64,000 nt of DNA from Hippasteria phrygiana (Eukaryota > Echinodermata > Asteroidea > Valvatida > Goniasteridae), in contig JAZGUH010000327.1 in assembly GCA_037893225.1 (NCBI GenBank), positions 2,329,247 to 2,393,246 on the forward strand, given 5' to 3'. The notes below the pieces were generated by a model. That model made no database searches. It saw only the letters and a list, made by a program, of their open reading frames with translations, and was not told where the DNA came from. Shown in pieces: positions 16,901 to 27,306 of this stretch (its first letter is position 1; each line of letters opens with the position of its first letter). A program made the position numbers and the translations under genes.

Positions 16901-17928
16901 CAGTCTGTGTCATATCCCAACACGTTTATACTTATATCGTTTTGTCTTTCTATTCTCGGTATCTGATTTATGGGTGTGGGGAAGTCTATGTCCTTAAAAT
17001 TTAATCCGTCATCGGTTTTATAAGTAGATGGATTATTTCCGCGAAATTGGTACTTTGGGTTTGTTGCTAATTGGTTTTTAACTCTATCGGTATATATACC
17101 TAGGGCGGCTCTTAAACACCATCTTATACACTCTTGATCTTCGTTTTTGATATTAAATGTTGCGTGTTTGTTAGTTATATATTCGGGTAGTTTTACGTAA
17201 GAAGCGCCTACCAGAGGCTTAACTCTGTTTATGTTTATGTAAAACGCGACTATTTTATCTATAGTCCAACCACTTCCTTTATTCGTAAATTTATCTATCT
17301 GAGATAATATAGTTTCATATTGTTTCCCGATAGTCGTAGCTATCTCACTCTTGTTTAATACTCGATTTTGGTAACTAAAATGAATAGCGGTTTGTGTTGT
17401 AGTCTTAATACCTGATTTTTTTACATACTTTATTTTAATAGCGATCTGTAGTTTCATCGTTTTTATTTTTATTAATTCAGCTACGATTTTGTTTTTAATC
17501 ATCGACGTATGGGTGTTGTAAAATTGCTCCGGATCGTCGATAAACAGACTCGGAATCAGTTCCAAATTTCGATAACTGTTTTCAAATCTTCTAGTCTCTC
17601 GAAAGTCTGCTTCTCGAAAAGTATTTTGCTCCTTAAATCTTTTTATAGCTTCGACGTAATCATTTTTTATCACTCGACCATTTCTACCCGTTGATACGAC
17701 TCGAATATTTTTATCGCGCGCGAGTTGCGCTAACGAAGCTTTAGATCGTATTTTCAAATTTTTAAATTTGGCTTCTTCTTCTTTTATAGCTCTAATATAA
17801 TCTCGCCTGATATACGTATTACGGCGTCCTGTTGGTGTTCCTAAAGATAAGTTATACTTATCGATATATCTTTTTAAAGATATTTTGTTCCATCTATTGT
17901 ATCCTCGAATCATGGGTTGTGTTTCCAT
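13924..17928 (-). CDS. POLB: Polinton protein-primed family B DNA polymerase (1,334 aa)
   Basis: It replicates the linear element using a protein primer. Two SAP-like helical repeats lie at residues about 15-50 and 64-100. A C2HC finger follows (C403, C406, H419, C423). Exo I is YADFES (D467, E469), a zinc/HNH-like insert RDHCHTTGKYRGAAHAYCN lies at 621-639, Exo II is FHNLENYDAH (655-664) and an Exo III-like Y.DLYVTAD ends at D803. Polymerase motif A is YLDANNLYGWAM (D900), motif B KLMNNSVFGK (1061-1070) and motif C YTDTDS (D1164, D1166), with KKAKGV near 1251. All catalytic residues and the frame are intact. The start is the first ATG after an A/T-rich run near the right terminus. It is convergent with paralog 3 (25-bp overlap). 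Confidence 0.95.
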   Translation of the reverse strand: METQPMIRGYNRWNKISLKRYIDKYNLSLGTPTGRRNTYIRRDYIRAIKEEEAKFKNLKIRSKASLAQLARDKNIRVVSTGRNGRVIKNDYVEAIKRFKEQNTFREADFRETRRFENSYRNLELIPSLFIDDPEQFYNTHTSMIKNKIVAELIKIKTMKLQIAIKIKYVKKSGIKTTTQTAIHFSYQNRVLNKSEIATTIGKQYETILSQIDKFTNKGSGWTIDKIVAFYININRVKPLVGASYVKLPEYITNKHATFNIKNEDQECIRWCLRAALGIYTDRVKNQLATNPKYQFRGNNPSTYKTDDGLNFKDIDFPTPINQIPRIERQNDISINVLGYDTDCKNKTHPQDKRGLIYPLYLSKRPYDIETISLLLYDGHYCWISDLPRFLYGATNSQHRKLFCLRCLTHFSSKEKLDIHIKDCEGIDSALSTVKMPHESANKYLDKSKLMFKNFKNLQDAPYVIYADFESILVPSTSVATRVPTKEPSSKTHEHRACGYSYVVVRCDGRQIKRKTYRGERAIDNFITSLQELEPKINELLARIKPIIYTLKEEKIHLNSNECWICEKPIFPNYSSNCLCCNPVEPKSKEELEEYTYENEKGYVEKTCMFCQKKINKFRKVRDHCHTTGKYRGAAHAYCNLKLQVKPGETKIPVVFHNLENYDAHLIMQGISKYQRDIWCIPKNSEKYISFSIGQYRFIDSFHFMSSGLDKLVTSCPRDAFRLLLKRYGEENADLLLQKGVYPYEYMDSFERFSESSLPPKESFYSALQDKHITDEDYERAQRVWQTFNIKNMGEYHDLYVTADTLLLAGVFENFRQMCRTNYKLDPANYFTAPGLSWDALLRHTKIELELLTDVDKHIFFEKAKRGGISSVGSTRYAKANNKYLKDYDQDKPDSYILYLDANNLYGWAMSRPLPYGGFKWVNTKQFTHDRIMALKDKASTGYMFEVDLEYPAELHDLHNDYPLAADNIIIPEEWLSEYQRKLASDIGDGAKVKKLTGTLYRKEKYVLHYVNLKQCLRLGLKLTKVHRALQFKQKPWMKSYIDKNTQLRTKAKSDFEKDFFKLMNNSVFGKTMENVRNRIDGVLLRNDQVKEYEKIVSKPCYKSTTAFKECGLSFVASYKKKTYLNKPIYCGVSILDLSKTLMYDFYYNQLKKTYGDKVRLMYTDTDSLLLIIYTKDVYRNLEKQSDLYDFSNYEKDHFLYDDTNKKVIGKFKDECGGKVISEATCIRSKMYSILYGEHDITPYESSYDCIKKAKGVNRVVINNDLSYEKYKRCVLSNECYSNKMIRFGTERHMIYTEAQVKQSLNPLDTKRYILPNGIDTLAYGHRSYPEQDDR

Positions 17929-18645
17929 CTTTATAGTAACATAATATAATATTTTTAAAAAAAATAAAAAAAAAATATTTTTTTTTGCCGTATGTTATTT
18001 TAGGAGCAGAGCCCGGGCGCCCCGGAGATTTAGTATGCTTGTGGGATATGGAAAATACTTTTTATTTTCTTGATTTTGTGCTAATTTTGGTGTGTAGTAC
18101 CCCAGCAAAATTTTGGGTGATTTTTTGGGCTATTTTGTTTCTAAAAAATTTGACGTATGTACCCACAGCAAAATTAGAGAGAAAAGTGAAAAAACATGAA
18201 ATGACATAGAACCGGCAATTACCATACTACTGTTTGGGATTTTTGTGTGAGTTATTTTTAACCAGAATTTGAACATATTGAAAAACCTACATTAATTTCA
18301 GTGTGTAATTTGTTTTAATAATTATAGGAAGAGTAGGGTAGTCGTTTATAGACTGGTAGTAACTGAATATCAAGCAGGGCACTTGATAGTATGATACACA
18401 ATTATAGGACAGTGTCTTGCACCAGTAATAATAATAATGAGTTTAACTAATATTTTAATATTTTCCGCTCATATTTGATAAATACAATTTTGAAATGAAA
18501 CAATTTGTGTCCTATATTCAATTGAATCTAAATTCTACTTCTGTTTTTTAACTTGACAAATGTGCTTCGGTAGAAGAAACTGAATAAATAGAAGTATTTT
18601 TTTGTTATCTTGAATTGTTTGACCGTGTAATTGTATTTATATTCA
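17929..18645. other. right-end region of the Polinton and junction with host
   Basis: Positions 17,940-17,990 are A/T homopolymer runs. From 17,990 a G/C island (AGCCCGGGCGCCCCGGAG, 18,010-18,028) and then ordinary A/T-rich sequence follow. The terminal inverted repeat and host junction should lie somewhere in 17,985-18,350, but without the left terminus I cannot fix the base or the 6-bp target duplication. No gene is seen. Confidence 0.4.
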
Positions 18646-20835
18646 CCCCCCCCCCCCCCCCCCCCCCCCCCGGAATATACGCCCTTGCTAAGATGTGTTG
18701 TAGAAGAGTATCAGTAGTATTTCCTAAGCAACGAGTGACATCACAATACAGATCACTCTGGTGATTGTGCGAATCCTCAACAATATTTTCAAAATGGGTC
18801 CCCAGCATGTGTGAAATCATGGAACCAACACAATAACAAAATGGGGAAACAAAATCACTTCTCCGGAGGGTCTGGCAGAATGGAATTGTTTGGGAATATC
18901 ATATTTTAGAAATTGCATTCAGGTTTATGAGTAGCCAATAGGAAAAGCTGTACCCCCGGCCCCATCCTAAACTTTGAGGCTGCTGTGAAAACATGTCGGT
19001 CCTACCATGCATTGCCAGTGTTTATATTATTGGTCATTGCGGTATGGGTAATACCACCGTGTATTGCAACTAAATAAATACAGTGGCAATATTGCAATCT
19101 CTTGGTGGGAGATCTTCCCCAACCCCGCTGCCAAAACCCTACCCCGCTTCTGCTATTGTAAAACTGAAATCAATGCGCAATGGGAACACTTCCAATTTTT
19201 TAAATTAATGCCAATGGCAATCAATTATTGTGAAAAATTGAGGGGAAAATCACTGGTATTTCTTCTTCTTTTTTTGGGGGGGGGGGGGGGGGGGGGGGGT
19301 AGGGGGGGGGGGGGGAGTCACTTGGTGTTGGCATATGTTGCCATTCAATCCTCCATTTTTTGTACAAGCAGGCCCTGTTATTTAAAGGTAAAATTAGATG
19401 GTCGCAAAAGGATCGCTTGTTTGCAGCGTAAAAAGAATATCCCACCTTTTATGCAGTAATAAAATAGAATGATCTTGTTGATGAAATTAACTGAGTTAAA
19501 AAGTTTCCACTAGTTGGGCTGTATTTGACAGGACTATACACTAGCGCCCTCTTTTGGCATTTGGTCATTTGCGAATGCCTATAAGGGCCTGCGATTCGCC
19601 CGATCGGAGCAGCCACATATTGAAAACTATAATACATGCGACAAAAAGGAGGTGATATTTTCTTTTCCAAACGAAATCTTTTGATTCGTACGGTGCAAAG
19701 AATTTTCGAGAAAGGTCAAGAAATTAGTAACCAATTGTACATAACATTTCAGATTAGGTATCAGCAAAGCTATACATATTATGTTTAGGATTGTTTTATG
19801 GGTCATTTTTTATACTATTATTTTCTGCGTTTGCGAAATTTTCAGTGGGGGAGGGGACTCCAATTCAATTAGCAAGAAGCATGGTACATGTACATTTTTG
19901 TAAAGTAACAAAACTGCATTGAAGAACAAAGAATCGGGTGATGAGTTGTCTGAATGTATATTTAAATTCTTGTCATATACCGCACATTACAATAAATACA
20001 ATTTACAGGATAAACTGGTTTGCCAATCCACCCCCCCCCCCCCCCCCAGAAAAAAATGGATAGAACAAATAAAATATAAAGAATTCAAATAAAAGATGAA
20101 TTTGAAAGTGAAAATTCCCTGAAATCTTCTAAACTGTAGCGAGAGGGGGTTCCACAAAATATGAAGTATAATTGTTGAACAAAATGATTGGAAACTTTTT
20201 TGACGTTTAAAGCCGGCTCATAGGCCTGGACACTGTTAGTGACCCTTGACTTCGGTTTTGTCAGTTATTTTGTTCGCATTCATATGGAGTTAATTTTGGA
20301 TGTTTTCAGGTACAGATTTCAGAGAGAAACATTTCACACCAAGACTGGAACTAGTATCAACTTCACAATTACATGTACATGTATATAGTGAGCTTTCAGA
20401 CCGAAATTGATATTTTTTTTCGGACATTTTTGTGCTACTCAAATAGTTGTCCCAAAACAGTCTACTCTCAATAATGCAAAAACACAAATTCTGGTTATAG
20501 CAAACATAAATCATAGGGTTGTGCATTTTACAGGTAGTACGGGAACCGGTACACGTTAAAGAAACCCAGCCCCAAAATTCAAATCACAGAAGTTTCTCTT
20601 CAGATTGTTCAATGAGGTCTGCACGATAATACTGCATGATAATAATCAAGATACAAGTGTGTCAAGTGAGCAAAGCTTTCAAGTGTATATGTAAACTTCA
20701 ACTTTCGCGAGCGTCATAAATGTGAAATAAGTGTACATGTATTTGTTTTCCCATTTTAGCCTAGCTTTCATTTTGAAAATTCCCCATAAATGACATTCAA
20801 AACCTTTTTTTGTATCGTCTGAGAAGTTACTAAGG
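18646..20835. other. host intergenic DNA with poly-C/poly-G runs, no recognised gene
   Basis: Contains a 26-bp poly-C (18,646-18,671), two poly-G runs (19,276-19,299 and 19,302-19,315) and a poly-C near 20,030-20,047. A minus-strand stretch at about 18,680-18,820 reads as a plausible exon-like peptide (GTHFENIVEDSHNHQSDLYC) but runs into the poly-C and has no clear splice donor. I cannot support a gene. Confidence 0.4.
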
Positions 20836-20922
20836 TTTTTAAAAGTTGATTACGGGTACCCGATCCCATAATCTGGAACTCAGTTCCAGTATGGGATCGG
20901 GTACCCGTATCCAACTTTAAAA
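20836..20922. repeat. 87-bp imperfect palindrome
   Basis: The arms read ACGGGTACCCGATCCCATA (from about 20,851) and TATGGGATCGGGTACCCGT (ending about 20,909), separated by TCTGGAACTCAGTTCCAG. The symmetry extends into TTTTAAAAGTTG / CAACTTTAAAAG. The DNA can form one long hairpin and is probably a small foldback element. Confidence 0.8.
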
Positions 20923-21189
20923 GTACCCAAGTACCCGACCGTTGATGTCAAGAACCAGTGGTTCTTGGGTACCCTGTTCGGATGCACAGCCCTAATAAAT
21001 CTTTGGTCCTGGCTCTGCATTTATATGTAAAGTGAATGGAACCAGCACTCCTGTTAATACAACATTTTGATATAACAAACACTGTTGCCAGATCTTGCTG
21101 AGTTTGTATTATTAGGATTCGACTGTAACTGTCTGAAATGGCTAGAGTGAGCAAAGTGACCAGTTGAAGGGCCAAGTTGAAGGTCTACG

Positions 21190-22406
21190 GTACTTATAAG
21201 CCTTGGTGGAGTAAATAGAATTGCAGCGTTAAAGCAAACGCTCTCAGCACAGCGGGGTATGTTTCACGAGTTACCTTTCCTCTTCGTTTGTTGTTCAACA
21301 TTCTCTTCATCAGTTCTGAGGGAACACAAGAGAATGTCTTTGACAATAGGTCTAGGCCATTTTCAAAGACAAGATGCTTGTCCTGCGTGTGATTTGATGA
21401 TGGTTGCTAATATGTCAACCCGCTTGCGAAGACGCCGTGACTTCTGCTGAGTGAATTTTAACTGTTTCTTCATATCGACTATGTTGTCACAAGCTTTGTC
21501 CAGTTTACGCTTGATACTCGGTGGATTCTCACTTGTGAAATACGAGTGTTCTCTCCGAATGATGGACAGATGAGAAGATTTGGAGTGGTGACTGGTGGTG
21601 TGGAGAATTAAGCCCTCTTCAAGTGTGGCATGGTCATTCACCGTCGTCTCATTTGGAGGATGACGTTCTTTTGGTGCACTGTGGTTTTCGTTTCACCACA
21701 TTCTGTAAGATACAAAATAAAATAAAAAATCTTTGAATTAATATTTGTATAAAAGCTTATTTATACTCTTTCCCCTAGAAAACATAGTTGCAAAGTGCTA
21801 CCAAAACTTAATTTTTTTCTAAAAAATATGAAGTGAAATGCCTCATTTTAAATTTTTTAACTTCCACACAAGAGAGAAGTTACAGAGTGGCCAGGGAGAA
21901 ATGTTATACATGTACATGTGTACGTACATATAACACAAAAATAGAAACATGCAAATCAATACAGAAATGAAGAATTGCAGGTTTGTTTTAAGTCTAATGA
22001 GCAATGATTCTGGACAATGATTAATGAACACACTGCCCATCCTGCTCGGGATCTCAGAGAAATTGGGGATACAATATGAACTAACAACAGCATGTAAGAT
22101 GCAGTTAAAACTTTTCCATTATATGTTTCAATATATATCAAAGTTGTATTTAGGGGAAACTTGTTTGATTAAACAATATGGACTATGTATTGTGGTTAAG
22201 TAAAAATAAAACTTCTGAAGATGTGCTGGAAAGTGAAATATTGTAGGTTCCACAGTGCTCTCAGTCTTGTTGTCAACCCAGTCCTATCAAAACAAGACTC
22301 TTCCAAATGGTCTGAGCAGAGAACAGATTTCTTTGATGGCTTCCATTTGTCGCGCTTCATGTTTGTAATCCATCTCTTAGTGACAGCAGGATGACGTACA
22401 GGGAAA
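21190..22406 (-). pseudogene. THAP9/P-element-like transposase relic (two exons)
   Basis: The first exon (from about 22,406, after TTGTTGTAG) encodes the C-terminal two thirds of a THAP zinc-finger domain: FPVRHPAVTKRWITNMKRD, then SVLCSDHLEESCFDRTG. It continues, after a frameshift near 22,255, into EPTIFHFPAHLQ, the conserved end of the domain. The second exon (from about 21,702, after TCTTACAG) holds KRKPQ, a frameshift, KERHPP, and a basic coiled coil (KQLKFTQQKSRRLRKRVDIL). Downstream, a P-element/THAP9 N-terminal block reads TFSCVPSELMKRML and YPAVLRAFALTLQFY. The frame breaks at least three times and the catalytic domain is absent, so this is a dead copy. The first THAP exon with the CxxC half was not found. 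Confidence 0.8.
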
Positions 22407-22409
22407 CTA

Positions 22410-23242
22410 CAACAAATGTAGAACAAACAAATATTTTACTATTAATTCCTGGTTACGTAGTTAAAAAGAATACATGCACTGATATGTTTACACTTTTTCT
22501 ATGACTGACTGTGATTTTAAGGTTCTTTCATTGACTATGAGCGTGCTCTATTATCATGAGGCTCAGTATCTTTATTTCTACAATTTAGTTTTTTGTAGAC
22601 AGATTTGTTGGGGTTTCAAAATTCACATTGTAAATGATGACAGGTAAGAAGTTGTATCAAACCTTCACCTATTTTTTTTACACACGTACACTTTTTATAC
22701 CCTAAAAGGGGTCAACTGAAAATGTTCTATATCGGACCTAGACCCAGTAGCTTGGACGCTATAGAACTACTTATATTTCTCAAATTGTTACATGCCATGT
22801 GATGTATCTTTTCCTACCTCCATGATCTAACATAGCAGCCAAGCAATTGGTTTATCGCTTGAAGTAGCTTGTCAAATTTCCTAGATTTGCAGCTCAAGAA
22901 ATGATTGTAAGTACATGTACTACATTCAAACCCCAGAAGTTCATCACTGACGGAGGCCAGTAGTAACGATTGTAGTAGGCGATTTATGAGGTATTTTAAT
23001 TTTGGCGATATGTTTCGGGCTGTAGGTAATACTACTGATAGTCTAGGGCCCAAGTCAAAATTCTAAAAATAAAACCAGTTGTTCCTTTTAAAGTTTTATT
23101 TCAGGGCCCACTATCCGACCACCATTTTTCAAGTGCGAGATCGCGGTTATTTTTTTGTCTGCATCAGCCACGCTAAACGTCATTACCCATTATTGGTTGA
23201 TATCACAAACTGTAACTCGCGATCTGAGAGAAGGTACGATAA
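22410..23242. other. host intergenic DNA, nothing recognised
   Basis: No coding, tRNA-like or inverted-repeat structure was seen. The missing first exon of the THAP relic would be expected here but I could not find it. Confidence 0.4.
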
Positions 23243-23318
23243 TAGACTGGTTCCCGGTCCGCATATGTATATAATTTTTGAAATCCGAAGGACAATGTAG
23301 GGACCGGGAACCAGTCTA
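23243..23318. mobile_element. 76-bp MITE or hairpin with 18-bp perfect inverted repeats
   Basis: Ends TAGACTGGTTCCCGGTCC (23,243-23,260) and GGACCGGGAACCAGTCTA (23,301-23,318) are exact reverse complements around a 40-bp spacer. No obvious target duplication. Confidence 0.75.
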
Positions 23319-23669
23319 GTACGTTAACTTTTAAGACGACGCAAGATGGCGCTATTTCCGGCATTGCTGTGTTGGTAACCAGACTCCTCTAATAGGCTTA
23401 AAGTAATGCCATGAATATAGACCAGTTTGTGTTTACAAGGGGGGATTCCCATCCGCCGCTGACACATTTTCTGCTTCGTGCTGAGTTCATGCATCCTCCA
23501 TGGTTCATGAGTTAGTGAGTAAGTAAAGTTTGAATTAAATGATGCATAGAATGTGATTTTGAAGGGGGGGGGGGGGGGGGGGGGGGGTGGGGGGATACTA
23601 GATAGGCCACCTTCGGAACAAGTGGAGTTCCATGATAAGATGTATAGTTCTAGGGGTAGATCAATCATC

Positions 23670-25330
23670 AGGGCCCAATTTCACGGCGTTGCTTACCGTT
23701 AAGCAAATTGTTGTGCTAACCATAGCAGAAAAATGTGCTTACGCGTAAGCGTATTTCACGGCGAACTTTTCACGGATGCTATGCTTAGCACAAAAATACA
23801 TGCGCGCGCATCCGATAAATGCGTCGTCTGCTAGCGTGCACGGGTTTTGTTGTCTGCAAAAATGACGGAAGCTGGGAAGGAAAGCGAAAATCTTCGCCCT
23901 TTTCGACTTTGGGAAACCCTGAAATTTAATAAATATTATGGATCGGTAGTTGTTTTTTCAAAGAACGCTTTTCACAATTCAAGTTAATGGTGAAATAAAA
24001 TATTGAGCGTTGTTTCTTTAAACACGTAAAGTGCTATAATAGCTATCTTCATATTTAAAGTTATTATTTATTTGTACATATATTGCACAGAAATTTGAAA
24101 TTTATTTTATTGTTGAAAAATATAAATTCTTGAAAATGTACGGTTTATGACGTATATTAACATGTGTATTATTCAACCCTTATTTGTTTAATGAGTACCT
24201 TCGCTAACTTGAACCATAAAAACATTTAGGCCAGCTGATTTGAACCCTGATACATCCATCTTCATAGTTTGCGCCGGCTAAAGAATTTCCCCCTTTTTGT
24301 TTATGGTAGGCCAGCTGCTCTCTGGATATGACCTACTGCCCTCTCTCAAAATGATACATTGTATATATTTATCGATTGGTTCGTTACGCAATTTTTGCAT
24401 TAACCCACGTGTATAATATACGTACGCGCCGCACGTACAAAGTAAAAACATAAAAGTGCAGTCAATGTGAGAGTCGTCTTCACGGGAAAACTTAAAGTTG
24501 GACACGTACGTACAAATCTCCCCTTTCCTCGACTTAAATGATATTTTCTGCAATAGAAGCTTCCTGCATATGTCAGCACTATAGCAACGCTTGTCGGGAA
24601 AACTGTGAGGTTATTGTGAGTATAAACTTGGCCTTCCACACCCGATCTACCCTCACAGCTATTTTCTATTTGCAAAGGAAAAACGTTCGTTAACACTTAA
24701 CAACATTAGAAACCATCTTTAATCAAAATGTCTTTCGGTTAAAATTGCCAGCCACTCTGAAGAATCCTAATTGTTTTAGGTTCATCAACCTTTCCTCGTT
24801 TTGGGGATCAGGGAATTTAATTTGTTTTCTTTCATTGCCGAGCACTTGGATGAGTGCTTTGACCATCGACAATGGCCCCCAAGCCGTGGGTGGGCTGACC
24901 CTTGGGACAGTGTCTCCCACCACTATTGCCAGACAAACTTGCAGCAGTTGTGTTATGGATGGCATCAGAGACAATTCCAGCCAACAACAATATTTGTTTG
25001 TGGCCGAAATCGGTACCGCGCCCACACTTGCGTTTCCGAGTACATCTCGAAGGGATTTTCCCTGTCATACTACACTCTTGGGCCGGCCGGGGGCCGGGGA
25101 CCGTCGCAAAACCATACTTTTTTTTGTAATTCTGTATATCGATACATGTACGACAAACAAGATGGCGGCCTTTAGCACAAAACCAGGCCGGTTAGCGTGC
25201 CTTTTGGTGTGCTAAGCCCTTTAAGCAGAAAACGTCTGCTTACGGTCGCCGTGAAATGAAAAATTTGCTAAGGGGGGCTCGGTTAGCATAAAACGTGTGC
25301 TTAGCAGCGCCGTGAAATTGGGCCCTGATG
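23670..25330. mobile_element. decayed PIF/Harbinger-type DNA transposon
   Basis: Ends are inverted repeats: CATCAGGGCCCAATTTCACG (from 23,670) and its complement ending TTGGGCCCTGATG (25,330). Similarity continues inward (GTGCTAACC, CGTAAGC) for roughly 90 bp with gaps. A minus-strand transposase fragment lies inside. Short TIRs with GGGCC and a Harbinger-like nuclease fragment favour that superfamily; the target duplication is not clear. Confidence 0.7.
24723..25068 (-). pseudogene. Harbinger-like nuclease fragment
   Basis: In two overlapping frames the minus strand gives QLLQVCLAIVVGD, then VSPPTA, ALIQVLGNERKQIKFPDPQN and EERLMNLKQ, then FFRVAG. This resembles the region of PIF/Harbinger nucleases upstream of the first catalytic Asp (the VS.PT..R, IKFP and .VAG blocks). 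A frame change near 24,960 and the lack of any DDE motif show it is dead. Confidence 0.55.
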
Positions 25331-25339
25331 TATACCCCA

Positions 25340-25890
25340 GTAATACTACTTACTAGTTACTAATACCATGGAGGTAGGAAAAGATCCTACCTCCATGCTA
25401 ATAAACCTTTTCGACATTCTCAATGCATTGTGGGTTTGGAGGCCAAACAAACCATGTAATTTATACACAAACCTATGGCACTGTGAACCAGTCCAAATAA
25501 TAATTGATTTTATGCTAAATATCTGTCTTGAGTTGAGCGATACCCTTTTCACATATCTTTACATAGAACATAAAGAAAATAATAACCAGAAAAATCAATT
25601 TTAAATGGCAATAAAAATAAAGGAAATAATTGGGGAATCCCTCTCAGGGTACCAGTTACTGATGAATGCAAATTTCTGGAATTAGAACAGCTAATAATGT
25701 CACATTATTAGCCAGTCAGAAGAGGATTTTTGCAAGCATGACAACAAACATGTGACCAATGCGACCAATCACGTCCGTTCTAATGTGCTTGCTCTTCTAA
25801 TGCCAGTTTGGCTGATGCAGTTCCCATGATGCTTTGAGAATGTCGAAAAGGTTTATACTAGTACTACTACTAGTACCTCCATGGTAGTAC
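25340..25890. mobile_element. foldback element with TACTAGTACC/CCATGG ends
   Basis: A left arm (25,340-25,433, including AAACCTTTTCGACATTCT) and a right arm (25,823-25,884, including AGAATGTCGAAAAGGTTT) are inverted copies enclosing about 390 bp. The left arm also contains a perfect short palindrome, CATGGAGGTAGGA...TCCTACCTCCATG (25,368-25,397). Confidence 0.65.
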
Positions 25891-26116
25891 TAGTCTAGTC
25901 CGAGTAACTTGGACCCTTTATCGCCTTTTTTAACATTTGGACATGATCTGGCGATAGTAGGGTCCAAGGCAGCGTTTGTTGATTTTCTATTCATTAATTC
26001 AAATCAATACGTCTAAAATCCAAACAAACAAAATTGATTTGAACTGCGGGTGTCTCTGGGAATTAAACGGTAAATTTCACTTTTTATTTGGATGGTAAGT
26101 AAACCTTGGTACCTCC

Positions 26117-26238
26117 GGCGAATGTTTCATGAAGAATTCCCTCTCCCATGACGCGCGTGCAACCTCAAATCAATATACTACATGTATCTACACACGAACA
26201 CGTACCGCGACCGTTATACCACTCACGAAACAGTCGCC
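26117..26238. mobile_element. 122-bp MITE, copy 1
   Basis: Ends GGCGAATGTTTCATGA and TCACGAAACAGTCGCC are near-perfect inverted repeats. It has the same length and interior as the copy at 27,185-27,306. A truncated third copy starts at 26,300. Confidence 0.75.
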
Positions 26239-26656
26239 GGCATAAACAGGTTGTCGCGCAGTGCATGCGGGCGCTGCGCATCAGGGTGACGTCATGCAAG
26301 GCGACTGTTTCGTGAAGAATTCCCTACCCCATGACGCGCGTGCAACCTCGAATCAATATACTACATGTACTTCCAAAAATGTAAGGCTCTCCGTTAGCCT
26401 TACAACGATATTCCTTTTTGGACCCCGTAACTCAATGGGATTTGCAATACGCTCTTGAGAGATCAGTTACAATGTTCTAGAATTCCACTTTCCCAAACGT
26501 TAATCTCCCCAGAAGGTTATCCAATCCCTGCTACATATCTTTGAGACTTTTGCGGCACATTTGCGGAACATTGAAACGGACAATTTATTGAGTAATGGAG
26601 TTTTTACTCACCAACCGACGTATTCAGCCGAGATGAACATGGCGTCGCACAGCTGA

Positions 26657-26905
26657 CTAATACAGTCCACCAGACTGCCCATGCGCGTGGAGTTTTCGAA
26701 GAGATTTGGGGCTCGACCATTTTTTGAAGGGGGGGGCATCTTGTCTACATCGCACTTTGGTGATGTGTGGAACGTGATTAATTAATGGCGCGCTATTATA
26801 CCTAGTGTGGTTCCTTGGCCTGACCATGGAGGAAGGATATCCTTCCTCCATGGCCTGACAATGTTTGTTATGCCCATACGTCAACATTTCATGGCGGGTA
26901 GCCAC
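26657..26905. other. intergenic block with a 30-bp perfect palindrome at about 26,822-26,851
   Basis: The sequence CCATGGAGGAAGGAT directly followed by its reverse complement forms a 30-bp palindrome with no loop. It shares the CCATGGAGG signature of neighbouring foldback elements. The overlapping short minus-strand reading frame has no support. Confidence 0.55.
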
Positions 26906-27184
26906 GTAGCTATTTTTAGATGATGCAACAAATCAAATTATAACGACTTTTCCAAAATAGGCACAACCCCTATACTAGCTGCATTGACTTTAAATATAGT
27001 GAAATTTTGCATTTCGTCTGATGGTTTTTTTGCCAATGCGAGCTTTTATTTTATGCAAACCAGAAAAAAGCAGAATCTGGATCGATGGTCATTATTTTGT
27101 TCACGTTGTTCATTTGAAAACCGAAGGAATGTTCAAACACACACAACTCTGTGTAAAGCGCGTCATCAGGGTGACGTCATGCAA

Positions 27185-27306
27185 GGCGACTGTTTCGTGA
27201 AGAATTCCCTACCCCATGACGCGCGTGCAACCTCGAATCAATATACTACATGTATCTACACACGAACACGTTCCGCGACCGTTATACCACTCACGAAACA
27301 GTCGCC
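27185..27306. mobile_element. 122-bp MITE, copy 2 with perfect 16-bp TIRs
   Basis: GGCGACTGTTTCGTGA (27,185-27,200) and TCACGAAACAGTCGCC (27,291-27,306) are exact reverse complements. The flanking GCATGACGTCA-type sequence is shared with copy 1, so the pair spread together with host flank. Confidence 0.8.

Larger units (their letters stand above)
1..17990. mobile_element. Maverick/Polinton virus-like element, left end beyond window
   Basis: The interval carries the hallmark Polinton set: a protein-primed family B DNA polymerase, a retroviral-type integrase, an A32-like packaging ATPase and candidate capsid proteins. Genes are tightly packed on both strands with 30-60 bp spacers and no introns seen, unlike the gene-poor host DNA to the right. 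The polymerase starts at 17,928, and an A/T-rich run then gives way to unrelated sequence near 17,990-18,300, so the right end is placed there. The terminal inverted repeat cannot be verified because the left end is outside the window. All main ORFs are open, so the insertion looks young. An adenovirus-type protease was not found here. Confidence 0.9.

Noticed and set aside
18605..18820. Minus-strand exon-like peptide GTHFENIVEDSHNHQSDLYC
   Set aside because: Composition looks protein-like, but there is no clear donor, it ends in a poly-C run and no family is recognised.
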